A DNA stretch of 64,000 nucleotides from Caenorhabditis remanei (lineage: Eukaryota; Nematoda; Chromadorea; Rhabditida; Rhabditidae): contig NC_071330.1 in assembly GCF_010183535.1 (NCBI RefSeq), positions 753,217 through 817,216 of the forward strand. Reading direction: 5' to 3'. The notes below the pieces were generated by a model. It was not told where the DNA came from. It searched no databases and saw nothing but the letters and a program-made list of their open reading frames with translations. This document shows positions 55,954 through 64,000 of this stretch, piece after piece. Numbering within the stretch: the first letter of the stretch is position 1; the number at the start of each line of letters is the position of its first letter. The translations under genes and the position numbers were made by a program.

Positions 55954-56493
55954 TTATTCTGTCTTCATTGGCTCAATTTCTCCAGCAATCTGACGACGCA
56001 TCTGATCGATACTTGCTGGAATTTCTTTTTTTTACTCAATTTCAAAACGTCCCTCATTCTAAAACTTACCACGTGAGAGGATTAAATCAATATTCAGTAT
56101 AGTAACTTGTTCCTGAAGAGCTCTGATTTGAAGACGTTGTTGCTCGAGCTCCTGGTTTTGAACATTCGCTGCAAAATTGTGACGTTTTGAAACAGTTGCA
56201 GAGCGTCCCTCACCATTTTCTCGCATGAGATTAGCAAACGCAAGATGGCGATTCACAACGTCTCGGATTATGCCGAAGTGTTCTGAAACTGGGACGTTTT
56301 GTAACTATCTCATGGTTTCAAAACGTCTCACCTCTCAACGACCGCTCGGCTTCTCTATGTCCTCTCTCCCTCGCTCTTGCTTCATCGAGTAGTTGTTTTA
56401 GTTGTTGGACTGAATTTCTTGAAGCCTAATTTTATAACTTTATAGAATTTTCTCACCTTCTTGGCTATCTGATGACATTGTTAAGTTTGACAT
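55954..56493 (-). CDS. small coiled-coil protein, 114 aa, unknown
   Basis: Five short minus-strand exons, 56457-56493, 56332-56409, 56214-56282, 56070-56168 and 55954-56015, join in frame to 114 residues. All four introns are 45-54 bp, typical of nematodes, and every internal junction is phase 1. The protein is highly charged with heptad-like stretches: VQQLKQLLDEARARERGHR, REAERSLREHFGIIRDVVNR and NQELEQQRLQIRALQEQVTI. A dimeric coiled coil is expected. No domain name is offered. Three introns contain AAAACGTC with TTTCAAAA-type motifs that are dispersed elsewhere in the window. The last exon overlaps no other gene and faces the Lys/Pro-rich gene. Individual exons are too short to stand out as open frames; the five-way phase agreement is the evidence. 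Confidence 0.75.
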
Positions 56494-56949
56494 CGTCTCG
56501 AAAAAATGGAAGAAAAAATCGAAATCTAAGAGAAAATCTAAACCAAATCAAAAATGTGACACGTCTAATCCGCTGCTACATTCCTATCTGGATTAGTGAG
56601 ATTAGAGTGCATAGTGGGAACTCGTCATGTGTTTTTTGGAGAGGAGAGCTAGAAGAAATGGACAGAAGACCAATGAGCCAGACTGATGTAAAGGTTGTTA
56701 TGGTAACAAAGTGAGAAAAATTTAGTCATTGCGATCGTGGGAACATAAAGTCACTCGTAGAACTGTTTTTACCAGAATGGAAAATAAATTTGTACTTTTT
56801 CCCTTTGTTGAGGGAAAATGAAAGAAAATTGACAGTTCATTCGGCAATGTTCAACTCTCTATAGTTTGTCCAAGTTATAAACGCACGATTTGGCTGAGCG
56901 GCGACTCTGCCTGCCAATTGGTATTCAAACGCTCTTCAATTTACTTCCG
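56494..56949. other. intergenic region between coiled-coil gene and retroelement
   Basis: About 450 bp with no exon seen. It must contain the promoter of the minus-strand coiled-coil gene. The last seven bases, ACTTCCG (56943-56949), recur at 62508-62514 on the other side of the LTR element. Confidence 0.5.
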
Positions 56950-57290
56950 AGTAGCCCTCGTACGAATACGGGGTGGTCGGGTTTCTTATAAAATACGACA
57001 ACAAAACAAGCTTTCTTACAATAAAATACTTTTTATTGCAAGAATAAATAGTGACACGACAATAGCACACGATAAAATCAATAAAACCAGCGATAAAAAA
57101 CGCAGAAAACTAACTCAAATTAGCCACCCGGGCTCAAGAATAAATTATCGTCCGTGTGGATTACACGTGGCACGTAAATCGGCGCGCTGAGGTTACGGTG
57201 GACGAGTGGGCATGGGCGGAGTGTCGTTGCGTATTTGATGTGACGTCTCGCAGAATAAGGGGTTACGGGGGTACCTTGCCACAGGCAACT
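56950..57290 (-). repeat. 3' LTR of the retroelement
   Basis: About 341 bp, identical by eye to the copy at 62170-62510. On the minus strand it contains CAATAAAAAG as a likely poly(A) signal. The polypurine tract lies immediately at its upstream edge (57291-57303). Confidence 0.9.
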
Positions 57291-57513
57291 TCCCCCCCTT
57301 TACAGAAACCGGGCCCCGACCGGTGCGAGAGCTATCACCAACACGACTTACATTCTTCACCGCCTGTTTCCCACCGCTCAGCCTAAACTCAGTTAACCCA
57401 ACCTAACAACCAAACATTAATAAACACATCTTTAAGCGATGAACAAATTCTACTATAATTTAACACAATATTAGTAAAACCAAACAAACACAATTAGCTA
57501 TTTTGCTGACCGC

Positions 57514-59562
57514 TCACTGATGACTCAGTCGGCTTCTTTTCGATGATGGCTCCTTCTCCAGATCCTTCTTCAGCATCTCGACGATCCCACCACTCGGCAT
57601 CACGGCTTCTAGGAAGTCCGCCAACTCCTTTACAGTCTTGAAATGGTCCGGAGCGGTCGTTATCATTGGCATTTGCTTGGCGCCGACACTTTTCATCGGT
57701 TCAATCCAGATGGCATTTGCGGCAGTCATGAGCGTCCTCTTCCATGTCTCCGTCACCACTGGCACTTCGGCAAAAGTGCAATCCATTCGAAATGGGCACA
57801 CAACTACTTCTTTGACTTCTCTTGCGAGTTTCTCAATGACGTCTCCAGTTCTCTTATTTTTCTCTTCGTCCACGGTCAGCGTCAACAGGAACACCGCCGT
57901 TTGGACTTGTTCGAAATCATATCTGTCCACCCATCCGTCTGCATTCGACTCTCTCATCTCCAGAAGTCCCTTGCCTTTGATGCCCATTTTCGGTCCAATG
58001 AGTATCTCAGGTTCGCGAACAACCGTCTTCTTTGGCTTCAATCGCTCTTCCACTTCTTTCTTGACTTCTTCCGCAGCCGCCTTCCACTCCTTTTCTTGAA
58101 TCGTACCATTCATGACTGCTTTCGCAATCATTGGGCATTCGGCTGCAAACATCTTCAGCGCCTCGACTTTTTCTGCATCTCCAACATCCTTTTGCACTAC
58201 TCCCGAATGGATCATCAAGTGCATATCCGGACTACGGATCTGCTTGTTCCTCAAAACCATCCAGTTCGCCGCCTCTTCGACCGTCCGAACGCTCATTTCC
58301 TCCAGCTTCAACTGACATGGTCCGAATTTGCAGCCGCATCCATTTTTGACGAAGTTCCTGAAAGAATTCATGTTTTCAACACTGATTTCTATGTTTCTTA
58401 TTTCATGAACCCCGCTCTCCCCACTCTCTCGAACACCTCGTTTCCCTCTTCTTGTTTTGGCCTTCACACTCATTTCTGGCACCTCAATCGGCACTTTCCT
58501 GACATGTTCCCATGGCACCCAGATCTTCTCTTTCCCTCCTACAATTGGAATAACCTCCGCTGAATTTTCTGTTGTTTTCAACACCCGATACATCCCTTGC
58601 CACTCATTTCGCAGCTTTGCATTCTTTGTCCCTATCTTTTCCGCTGGACTCTTTATAAGGACCCTGTCTCCCACTACTGGATATTTGATTTTGTGCACTC
58701 CGTGCTTCTTATCGAAATATCGTTTCGCGTCCTCTTGTTCCCTCTTTATGTGAGCTCTCGTCTCCTCCTGCGCACTGTTCATCTGTTCCGCATGTCTGAA
58801 CTTGTACTCATCCGTGTCAACCTGATAGCGTCCCACCAATTCCTCCGCATCTGCCTTCATCGGAATTCTCGCATCCCTTCCGTACATCAAGTAATGTGGA
58901 CTTTCCCCCGTTGCGTCATGACGACATGAATTATATGCAAAAACAGCATATGGCAGCTTCTCGTCCCACTCCGCTGGAATCACCGTAATCTTTTTCAAGA
59001 CCGTCTGAATTGTTCTGTTGAACCTTTCCACTGCCCCATTCATTCTTGAGTTGTATCCTTTTGTCCTTATGAGCTTAATATTCGACATTTTTGCGACTTT
59101 TTCGAAAGTTGCATTCGCGAACTCCAGTCCCTGATCCGTCAATATAGCCTTCGGGACCCTTCCTTCTTTCAGCAACCAATTCTCAACAAAAGCCTTTGCC
59201 ACTGTCTCAGCCGACTTGTCCGGAATCGCGCACACTCCTGCGTATCTACTGAACAGATCGACTATGGTCAATACATATCGATTCCCGTGAGCGCTCCGTC
59301 CTAAATCCAACAAATCAAGCGCCACAATTTCCAGCGGTTCACTCGTTTCTATTGCGGTCAATGGTGCTGTCAATATCTGTTTAGCATTACTGCATAGACA
59401 TTGTTGACATTCCTTGGACCATTTCCCAATCCACGCCCTCATTCGCGGCCACCAAACCCTCTTTTCCAGCATTGCTCCGACTTTCTCCGGACTCCAGTGT
59501 CCTCCGAATATTCCCCCGTGCGCTTCTTGGAACACTTCCTTACGTTTCTCCTCCGGAACCAC
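57514..59562 (-). CDS. retrotransposon integrase with long C-terminal extension
   Basis: A 682-codon open frame. Residues 15-55 hold the HHCC zinc module (H15, H22, C52, C55). The catalytic core has D83, D143 and E179, with 35 residues between the last two, a complete DD35E set. A GPY/F-like C-terminal module follows near residues 290-365. About 300 further residues have no family I recognise (e.g. CGCKFGPCQLKLEEMSV, VVVCPFRMDCTFAEVPVV). Integrase inserts the cDNA into the genome. Its frame differs from that of gag-protease, and a stop precedes the first codons, so it lacks an obvious start or a normal fusion to gag-pol. How it would be translated is unclear. Confidence 0.85.
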   Translation of the reverse strand: MVPEEKRKEVFQEAHGGIFGGHWSPEKVGAMLEKRVWWPRMRAWIGKWSKECQQCLCSNAKQILTAPLTAIETSEPLEIVALDLLDLGRSAHGNRYVLTIVDLFSRYAGVCAIPDKSAETVAKAFVENWLLKEGRVPKAILTDQGLEFANATFEKVAKMSNIKLIRTKGYNSRMNGAVERFNRTIQTVLKKITVIPAEWDEKLPYAVFAYNSCRHDATGESPHYLMYGRDARIPMKADAEELVGRYQVDTDEYKFRHAEQMNSAQEETRAHIKREQEDAKRYFDKKHGVHKIKYPVVGDRVLIKSPAEKIGTKNAKLRNEWQGMYRVLKTTENSAEVIPIVGGKEKIWVPWEHVRKVPIEVPEMSVKAKTRRGKRGVRESGESGVHEIRNIEISVENMNSFRNFVKNGCGCKFGPCQLKLEEMSVRTVEEAANWMVLRNKQIRSPDMHLMIHSGVVQKDVGDAEKVEALKMFAAECPMIAKAVMNGTIQEKEWKAAAEEVKKEVEERLKPKKTVVREPEILIGPKMGIKGKGLLEMRESNADGWVDRYDFEQVQTAVFLLTLTVDEEKNKRTGDVIEKLAREVKEVVVCPFRMDCTFAEVPVVTETWKRTLMTAANAIWIEPMKSVGAKQMPMITTAPDHFKTVKELADFLEAVMPSGGIVEMLKKDLEKEPSSKRSRLSHQ

Positions 59563-59564
59563 TT

Positions 59565-61880
59565 TCAGTGATTATATTCCCCACTCCTCTGCAGCTTCCA
59601 CTCTCGCACTACTACTCCCATTACTTGGTTCTTCTTAATTAGCAACGGCTCATCCTTCCAGTTCGACACTACCACTGTCAAACATCCGTTCTCATTCTTA
59701 GCGCACAAGCTTGTTGGGACACATTCTTCTTTTGATTCTAACAGGACTTGCTCTCCCAAGTCGACTTCCGTTTTCAACAAAATCTGTGCACAACTTTGCG
59801 GGGGAACTCTCAACTTTTCTGCGGCCCGAGCCACCGCTCGTTCCGCCTTCCACTTCAGTTCTACTCCGATGCTCTCGAACGCATTCGTTCCTAGCAAGAA
59901 GACTTCTGCTTCGTTTTCCACCACTTGGAACACCACCACTGCTCTTCTACCTCTTACTACAATCGGCAACCTGATCTGCTCGCAAACTGGCATACTTCCC
60001 TTCGACGCGTTAACGATTGTGAAATCTGGTTTTCCCAGCATTTCCACCTCACTTTCCCACTGCTGACAACCTGCTTTTAAGGCCTCCCAAGCCGACTTGG
60101 AGACTACCGACACTACCGCTCCACTATCTATCACCATCCTCTTCTTCTGCCCCAAAACCTCTACGACCTCTGCTGTTTCTGCTCCCACGACCGCTTCCTC
60201 TGTATCTCCTACGACCTTCTTCATCGCCACTTCCTGTACCGGCTTCGACGTACATTGTCTCGACATATGCCCGATACCTCCGCATTTGAAGCATTTTATC
60301 TTAAAACCCTCCTTTCGTCTTCCCCCTTCATCCTCTTTCCCACCGATCCGCGAGTTGTCTCCTCTATCCTTCTCATTACCGCCCTCTCTCTCCTTATACC
60401 CTCCTACAGTTCCTCTTCTCCACCCGTAATCTCGTCGCTTCTCGTTCTCCTGTTGCAGCACTATATCCTTCAGGTGTTCATACTGGTCTTCCAACGGTAG
60501 TTCCAGTCGTTTCATGACTAGCATCTTGTGGAGTGTGTCGTCTCTTCTCGCCGCCATCATCAGTTTTGTTGTTCGCAGCTGCGAAAGCGTAACCGCTCCC
60601 GCTTCTGCAAACGCCTTCTTCGACCACTTCTCCACCTCCACCAGATATTCCCACATTTTCTGATTCGGGTGCTTTCTCAACCCCTCGAACTCGTTCAGCG
60701 CCTCTGCTTTACTATCTCCTTGTCTCTTCCGCAATTTCATCTCAAATTCCTCGAACAAGGATTTGATCGATCTCTCGTACCGCTTTGGCAGTGTTTTGAA
60801 CAAGCTTTTCGCTGCACCTCCCAGGAATTTCTCTTCGAGAATCGCCACCAATTCGTCATCGGTATCCGTGACCTGGTTATATTTGAGGAGGAACGCTCTC
60901 TTAAACTCTTTGAAGTCTCCCTTCCCGTCAAACACCTTCGGTTCCGGCAACGCCGACGCCTTCATCATTCTACTCATGCATTGCACCATTCCCTGCACTT
61001 CGCTTTCCATCGCTTGGCTACCCGCATTCACACTTCCTCTCTCCCAACCGTTTTCTTTCATCCCCACGCTTCCTCTTCTTTCGCTAGACCATTGTTTCAC
61101 TTTATCCTCCCAATCTTCCCCGTTTTCCACCGGCGGCAGCTTACCTTTCTGGTCTTCCAGACTCCAGTATCGTGCGGTGCTGCTGCTCGAACTTGTTCTT
61201 GAGCGCTTGCCGGCATTCTTCGAGTCCTCCTGCAAACTCGCGGTTCTTTCGCTTAACTTCTCCGTTGTCTTACCTTGAACAAATTGCAAATTCGCCTTCA
61301 TTGACTCCGCGGCTTTCTTCTCCTCCTTAGCCAACTTCTCCAGTCTCTTCGCCTTCTGCATCATTTGTTCCTTCTCCATCTCCAGTTCTTGAATTCGGCG
61401 TGCCATCCCTTCCCGTTCTTCGTTCCATGCCACCTGCAACAAACGGTTTTCATTTTTGATGCCTTCTATCTCTTCCAGCCATTTTTCTTCCCCCGAATTT
61501 CCCACGTTTCCTTCACCACCGCCTTTTTCGCACTTGCTCTTCAACTCCCCCAACGACTCCAAGCCACTTTCGCGCATAATACGCATCACCGCTCTTGGCC
61601 ATTTATCTTCGTCCAACTCCTTGAACCTCTCCGTCAACTCCTTGCGGAACCTCCTCCACGGCCCCTGCACGACGTCAACTTGTCTTGAACTGACCACCGT
61701 CATGGTTTTCAAGATCTGCTGCATTTCTTCTTCCACCTGACCGACGGTGGCGAGAAAATTCGCGAACCCCACAGTTCTTTTTCTTCTCTCCGCCAAACTC
61801 ATTTGCACGGCTCCCATGCTCACCTTATCATCACCACTAGCCACACTTCTCTCCAAATCGTCGTTCATCCCGTCGCCCAT
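59565..61880 (-). CDS. retrotransposon Gag-protease polyprotein
   Basis: A 771-codon open frame starting at ATG 61880. Residues ~130-210 form a long charged coiled coil (EEKWLEEIEGIKNENRLL, IQELEMEKEQMMQKAKRL). A capsid-like region follows (VFDGKGDFKEFKRAFLLKYN). Near residue 530 there is a CCHC zinc knuckle, CFKCGGIGHMSRQC. Near residue 583 lies the aspartic protease motif VIDSGAVVSVVSKSAWEAL. The frame ends shortly after the protease, where reverse transcriptase would normally begin, and is followed at once by the integrase frame. Gag packages the RNA; protease cuts the polyprotein. The frame is intact, in line with recent activity. Confidence 0.88.
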   Translation of the reverse strand: MGDGMNDDLERSVASGDDKVSMGAVQMSLAERRKRTVGFANFLATVGQVEEEMQQILKTMTVVSSRQVDVVQGPWRRFRKELTERFKELDEDKWPRAVMRIMRESGLESLGELKSKCEKGGGEGNVGNSGEEKWLEEIEGIKNENRLLQVAWNEEREGMARRIQELEMEKEQMMQKAKRLEKLAKEEKKAAESMKANLQFVQGKTTEKLSERTASLQEDSKNAGKRSRTSSSSSTARYWSLEDQKGKLPPVENGEDWEDKVKQWSSERRGSVGMKENGWERGSVNAGSQAMESEVQGMVQCMSRMMKASALPEPKVFDGKGDFKEFKRAFLLKYNQVTDTDDELVAILEEKFLGGAAKSLFKTLPKRYERSIKSLFEEFEMKLRKRQGDSKAEALNEFEGLRKHPNQKMWEYLVEVEKWSKKAFAEAGAVTLSQLRTTKLMMAARRDDTLHKMLVMKRLELPLEDQYEHLKDIVLQQENEKRRDYGWRRGTVGGYKEREGGNEKDRGDNSRIGGKEDEGGRRKEGFKIKCFKCGGIGHMSRQCTSKPVQEVAMKKVVGDTEEAVVGAETAEVVEVLGQKKRMVIDSGAVVSVVSKSAWEALKAGCQQWESEVEMLGKPDFTIVNASKGSMPVCEQIRLPIVVRGRRAVVVFQVVENEAEVFLLGTNAFESIGVELKWKAERAVARAAEKLRVPPQSCAQILLKTEVDLGEQVLLESKEECVPTSLCAKNENGCLTVVVSNWKDEPLLIKKNQVMGVVVREWKLQRSGEYNH

Positions 61881-62169
61881 TGTTGTCGTCTGTAAACAAA
61901 GTCTTTATTCAACACTTGTTTACTAATCGTCGATCATCCAATCGACGAGATTGTTCTGATTCTTCCGATGCTTCCTCCAAGTTTCTCCGTTTTCAACGCC
62001 AGAAACAGTCGACAACCAGTAAACTGCTTTTTCGTCTATTCAAACGAAAAATCAATAAACCGGTAGAATTTTCAGCTGTCTTCTGTCTATTCAGACCAGA
62101 AGAATCCAAAAACTTTACGAAAAACAAGGAAAAAACAACGAAAAATCAATAACCACAGTTCGGCCCCCA

Positions 62170-62510
62170 AGTAGCCCTCGTACGAATACGGGGTGGTCGG
62201 GTTTCTTATAAAATACGACAACAAAACAAGCTTTCTTACAATAAAATACTTTTTATTGCAAGAATAAATAGTGACACGACAATAGCACACGATAAAATCA
62301 ATAAAACCAGCGATAAAAAACGCAGAAAACTAACTCAAATTAGCCACCCGGGCTCAAGAATAAATTATCGTCCGTGTGGATTACACGTGGCACGTAAATC
62401 GGCGCGCTGAGGTTACGGTGGACGAGTGGGCATGGGCGGAGTGTCGTTGCGTATTTGATGTGACGTCTCGCAGAATAAGGGGTTACGGGGGTACCTTGCC
62501 ACAGGCAACT
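62170..62510 (-). repeat. 5' LTR of the retroelement
   Basis: Matches the left LTR with no difference that I can see over 341 bp. The minus-strand message would start here and run left into the ~290-bp leader (61881-62169) with the primer-binding site at its edge. Confidence 0.9.
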
Positions 62511-63165
62511 TCCGGTTTCGCAGGAAAATACTTTGAATTCGTAAAATGATCTTGTGATTTATTGACATGGTGTTCAAACGAGACAATACAAGAGTGAGAC
62601 CAGAGAAAGGAGAGGTAGAGAACAGTTATGTCTACCCAGGGATGCGAAGCGTAAGGTACGCAACGAAAAGTTTTGAATTTACCGGCCGAGTCGCGATGCG
62701 TGTGCGTCGCGTTTTTCATTGAAAGATACGATAAACACACGCTAAACTTGAACCTGGCACTCAGCCAAGTCCTTTTTTGACACCGTACCAACCGCTGTGA
62801 GGCGGAGCGCGTTTACGTGACCTTGCGTTTTGCACCCCTGTGTGTCTAATGAGGAAAACATTTTGAAAAAAAAAGGGTAAAAATGGAAGAAGATGAAGGG
62901 TGGGAAGGAGTAATTGGCATAAAATCCAGAGAAGGGGAAGCTGAATAAATAAACGTATCTATATGTAAAGTAGTGGATCCTAACCCTAAATTGACCGGGA
63001 GTCAAACATTCACCAACGTTAGAATTTATAGCATTCCAGATGTGGATAGAAGTCGAGAAAACGTCGCGGGTGTTAGGACTGCTGATACAAATCAGAGATT
63101 CATTAAACGTCTACTGGATTTGGGTAATCTGGCAGAGGACTGAACATTGGGTAATAAAGTTGCTT

Positions 63166-63518
63166 AAAGGGGGACTGCGGTATTTCAAAAATCGAGATTT
63201 TTGATATGGATCGACTCAGAATTTTGTAGAAAAGAGAAAAGTCTCTTGGAGCCAGGTCCGAAAATTAGTCTGAAACAAAAAAAGATTTGCCTTGTATATT
63301 TCAAAAGTGTTTCATGGTCACGGCGAGAGAATTTTACTTTGAAAATAAGGCAAATCTTCACGGCGAGAGGCTCTTTTTTGGCACTTTGAGGCCTCATAAC
63401 TCGTTTCAGACGAATTTTCGGACCTGGCTCCAAGAGACTTTTCTCTTTTCTACAAAATTCTGAGTCGATTTATATTTAAAAAACTCGATTTTTGAAATAC
63501 CGCAGCAGTGCCCCTTCA
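63166..63518. mobile_element. 353-bp palindromic element (AAAGGGGGACTGCGGTATTT termini)
   Basis: Left pieces GGGGGACTGCGGTATTTCAA, CTCAGAATTTTGTAGAAAAG and CTTGGAGCCAGGTCCGAAAA face their complements on the right (TTTTCGGACCTGGCTCCAAG, GAAATACCGCAGCAGTGCCC). Arms are about 130 bp. MITE-like. Confidence 0.75.
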
Positions 63519-63726
63519 AAGGGGTATTTAAGAGACAATGCCTCGTTCAAGATACCAGGCCATGTCACACATCAGCCAAATAATGGTTTGATAGTTTCGA
63601 TTCGAATCAGTTTTTTGCACCGTGTTTTTCTCCGAATCTGCCTTCAACCTCAGGTAATTTTGGGCCAGCTTTTTTAAAACGCTGCGCGTTGCAGGTAAGT
63701 TCAGCGTAAACTGTGAAGTAGTGATT

Positions 63727-64000
63727 TTCATACTTGCAAAATATCGGCCCGGCCCGGCCCGGTCGGCCCGGAGTCAAAAAATGAGCACAATTTTTTCACA
63801 AAATTTTTCGAAATTATTTAAAATTTTCATCAAAAATCGTCAAAAATCCCATGTACACTTGAGTTTTATCGATATGTAAAAACATAGTCGAAAATTCGAC
63901 TTTTTTGCGACAAAATCAAAAAAAATTTCAAAAAATTCAAATTTTCAAATTTTTGTACTGTGACCCGGTCCGACCGGGCCGGGCCGGGCCGGTGAAAATT
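63727..64000. repeat. GC-rich inverted repeat, CGGCCCGGCC type
   Basis: It begins ATACTTGCAAAATATCGGCC and continues CGGCCCGGCCCGGTCGG. The mirrored CGACCGGGCCGGGCCGGGCC lies just before the window end. The start ATACTTGCAAA is shared with the other CGGGCC palindromes. The right end may be cut by the window edge. Confidence 0.7.

Larger units (their letters stand above)
56950..62510 (-). mobile_element. Ty3/gypsy-type LTR retrotransposon lacking reverse transcriptase, ~5.56 kb
   Basis: Two LTRs of about 341 bp flank minus-strand gag-protease and integrase frames. The bases next to the right (5') LTR read TTGGGGGCCGAACTGTGG on the minus strand, a TGG-type primer-binding site. Next to the left (3') LTR, AAAGGGGGGG is a polypurine tract. 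ACTTCCG flanks both sides as a probable 5-7 bp target duplication; the exact LTR ends are uncertain by a few bases. Protease and integrase are adjacent and no reverse transcriptase or RNase H lies between them. Gag-protease before integrase, with this integrase type, fits Ty3/gypsy (nematode Cer elements). Confidence 0.9.
62511..64000. other. right-hand interval without recognised genes
   Basis: No exon series found. The interval holds the fold-back at 63166-63518 and, from about 63727 to the end, another CGGGCC-type repeat (GGCCCGGCCCGGCCCGG, mirrored near 63964-63992). Single open frames of 60-100 codons here show no signal peptide or motif. Confidence 0.45.

Noticed and set aside
57643..61278. 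Long plus-strand open frames across the retroelement (up to 306 codons)
   Set aside because: Antisense shadows of the gag-protease and integrase frames; no motifs of their own.
56950..62510. Calling the retroelement Pao/BEL or a retrovirus-like element with env
   Set aside because: The integrase follows protease with a GPY/F-like tail in Ty3/gypsy style, and no envelope-like signal peptide or membrane segment is seen in the C-terminal extension.

Overview
The window is nuclear DNA of a Caenorhabditis-type nematode. It is AT-rich, its introns have GTAAGT/GTGAGT donors and TTTTCAG/TTTCCAG acceptors, and several genes have an acceptor just before the ATG, as expected for spliced-leader genes. 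It also carries many palindromic repeats. At the left end a cytochrome c oxidase subunit VIa gene (cox-6A) sits tail-to-tail with a carbonic-anhydrase-related gene (cah-1 type). From memory, these two are also neighbours in C. elegans (clone F54D8, chromosome III). I cannot tell which Caenorhabditis species this is.

Layout: 0.3-1.6 kb cox-6A (+); 1.9-4.4 kb cah-1 (-); 4.4-15.9 kb gene-poor, full of fold-back repeats and one decayed mariner-like element; 16.0-23.4 kb a tandem array of five two-exon genes for secreted ~200-residue paralogues of unknown function (+); 23.4-27.7 kb repeats, including a GC-rich motif at about 85-95 bp spacing; 27.8-28.3 kb a small basic secreted protein (+); 28.5-32.5 kb a DUS4-type tRNA-dihydrouridine synthase (-) whose introns hold two satellites; 32.9-41.6 kb a four-pass membrane protein (+), divergent from the synthase; 41.8-52.9 kb a nine-exon gene for a secreted glycoprotein with an internally duplicated module (+), one intron of which holds three transposons nested in each other; 54.0-55.9 kb a Lys/Pro-rich protein (+); 56.0-56.5 kb a small five-exon coiled-coil protein (-); 56.95-62.5 kb an LTR retrotransposon (-) with two identical LTRs, gag-protease and integrase but no reverse transcriptase; 62.5-64 kb repeats.

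The exon models come from reading splice sites by eye. Each one closes in frame across every junction, which is the main support for genes without a recognised family. The genes do not form one pathway. The accessory part (five-gene array and duplicated glycoprotein gene) looks like fast-evolving secreted protein families embedded in repeat-rich DNA. The most distinctive observations are the triple nested insertion, the young retroelement without reverse transcriptase, and the array's two promoter/signal-peptide classes with an apparent intron-breakpoint chimera.
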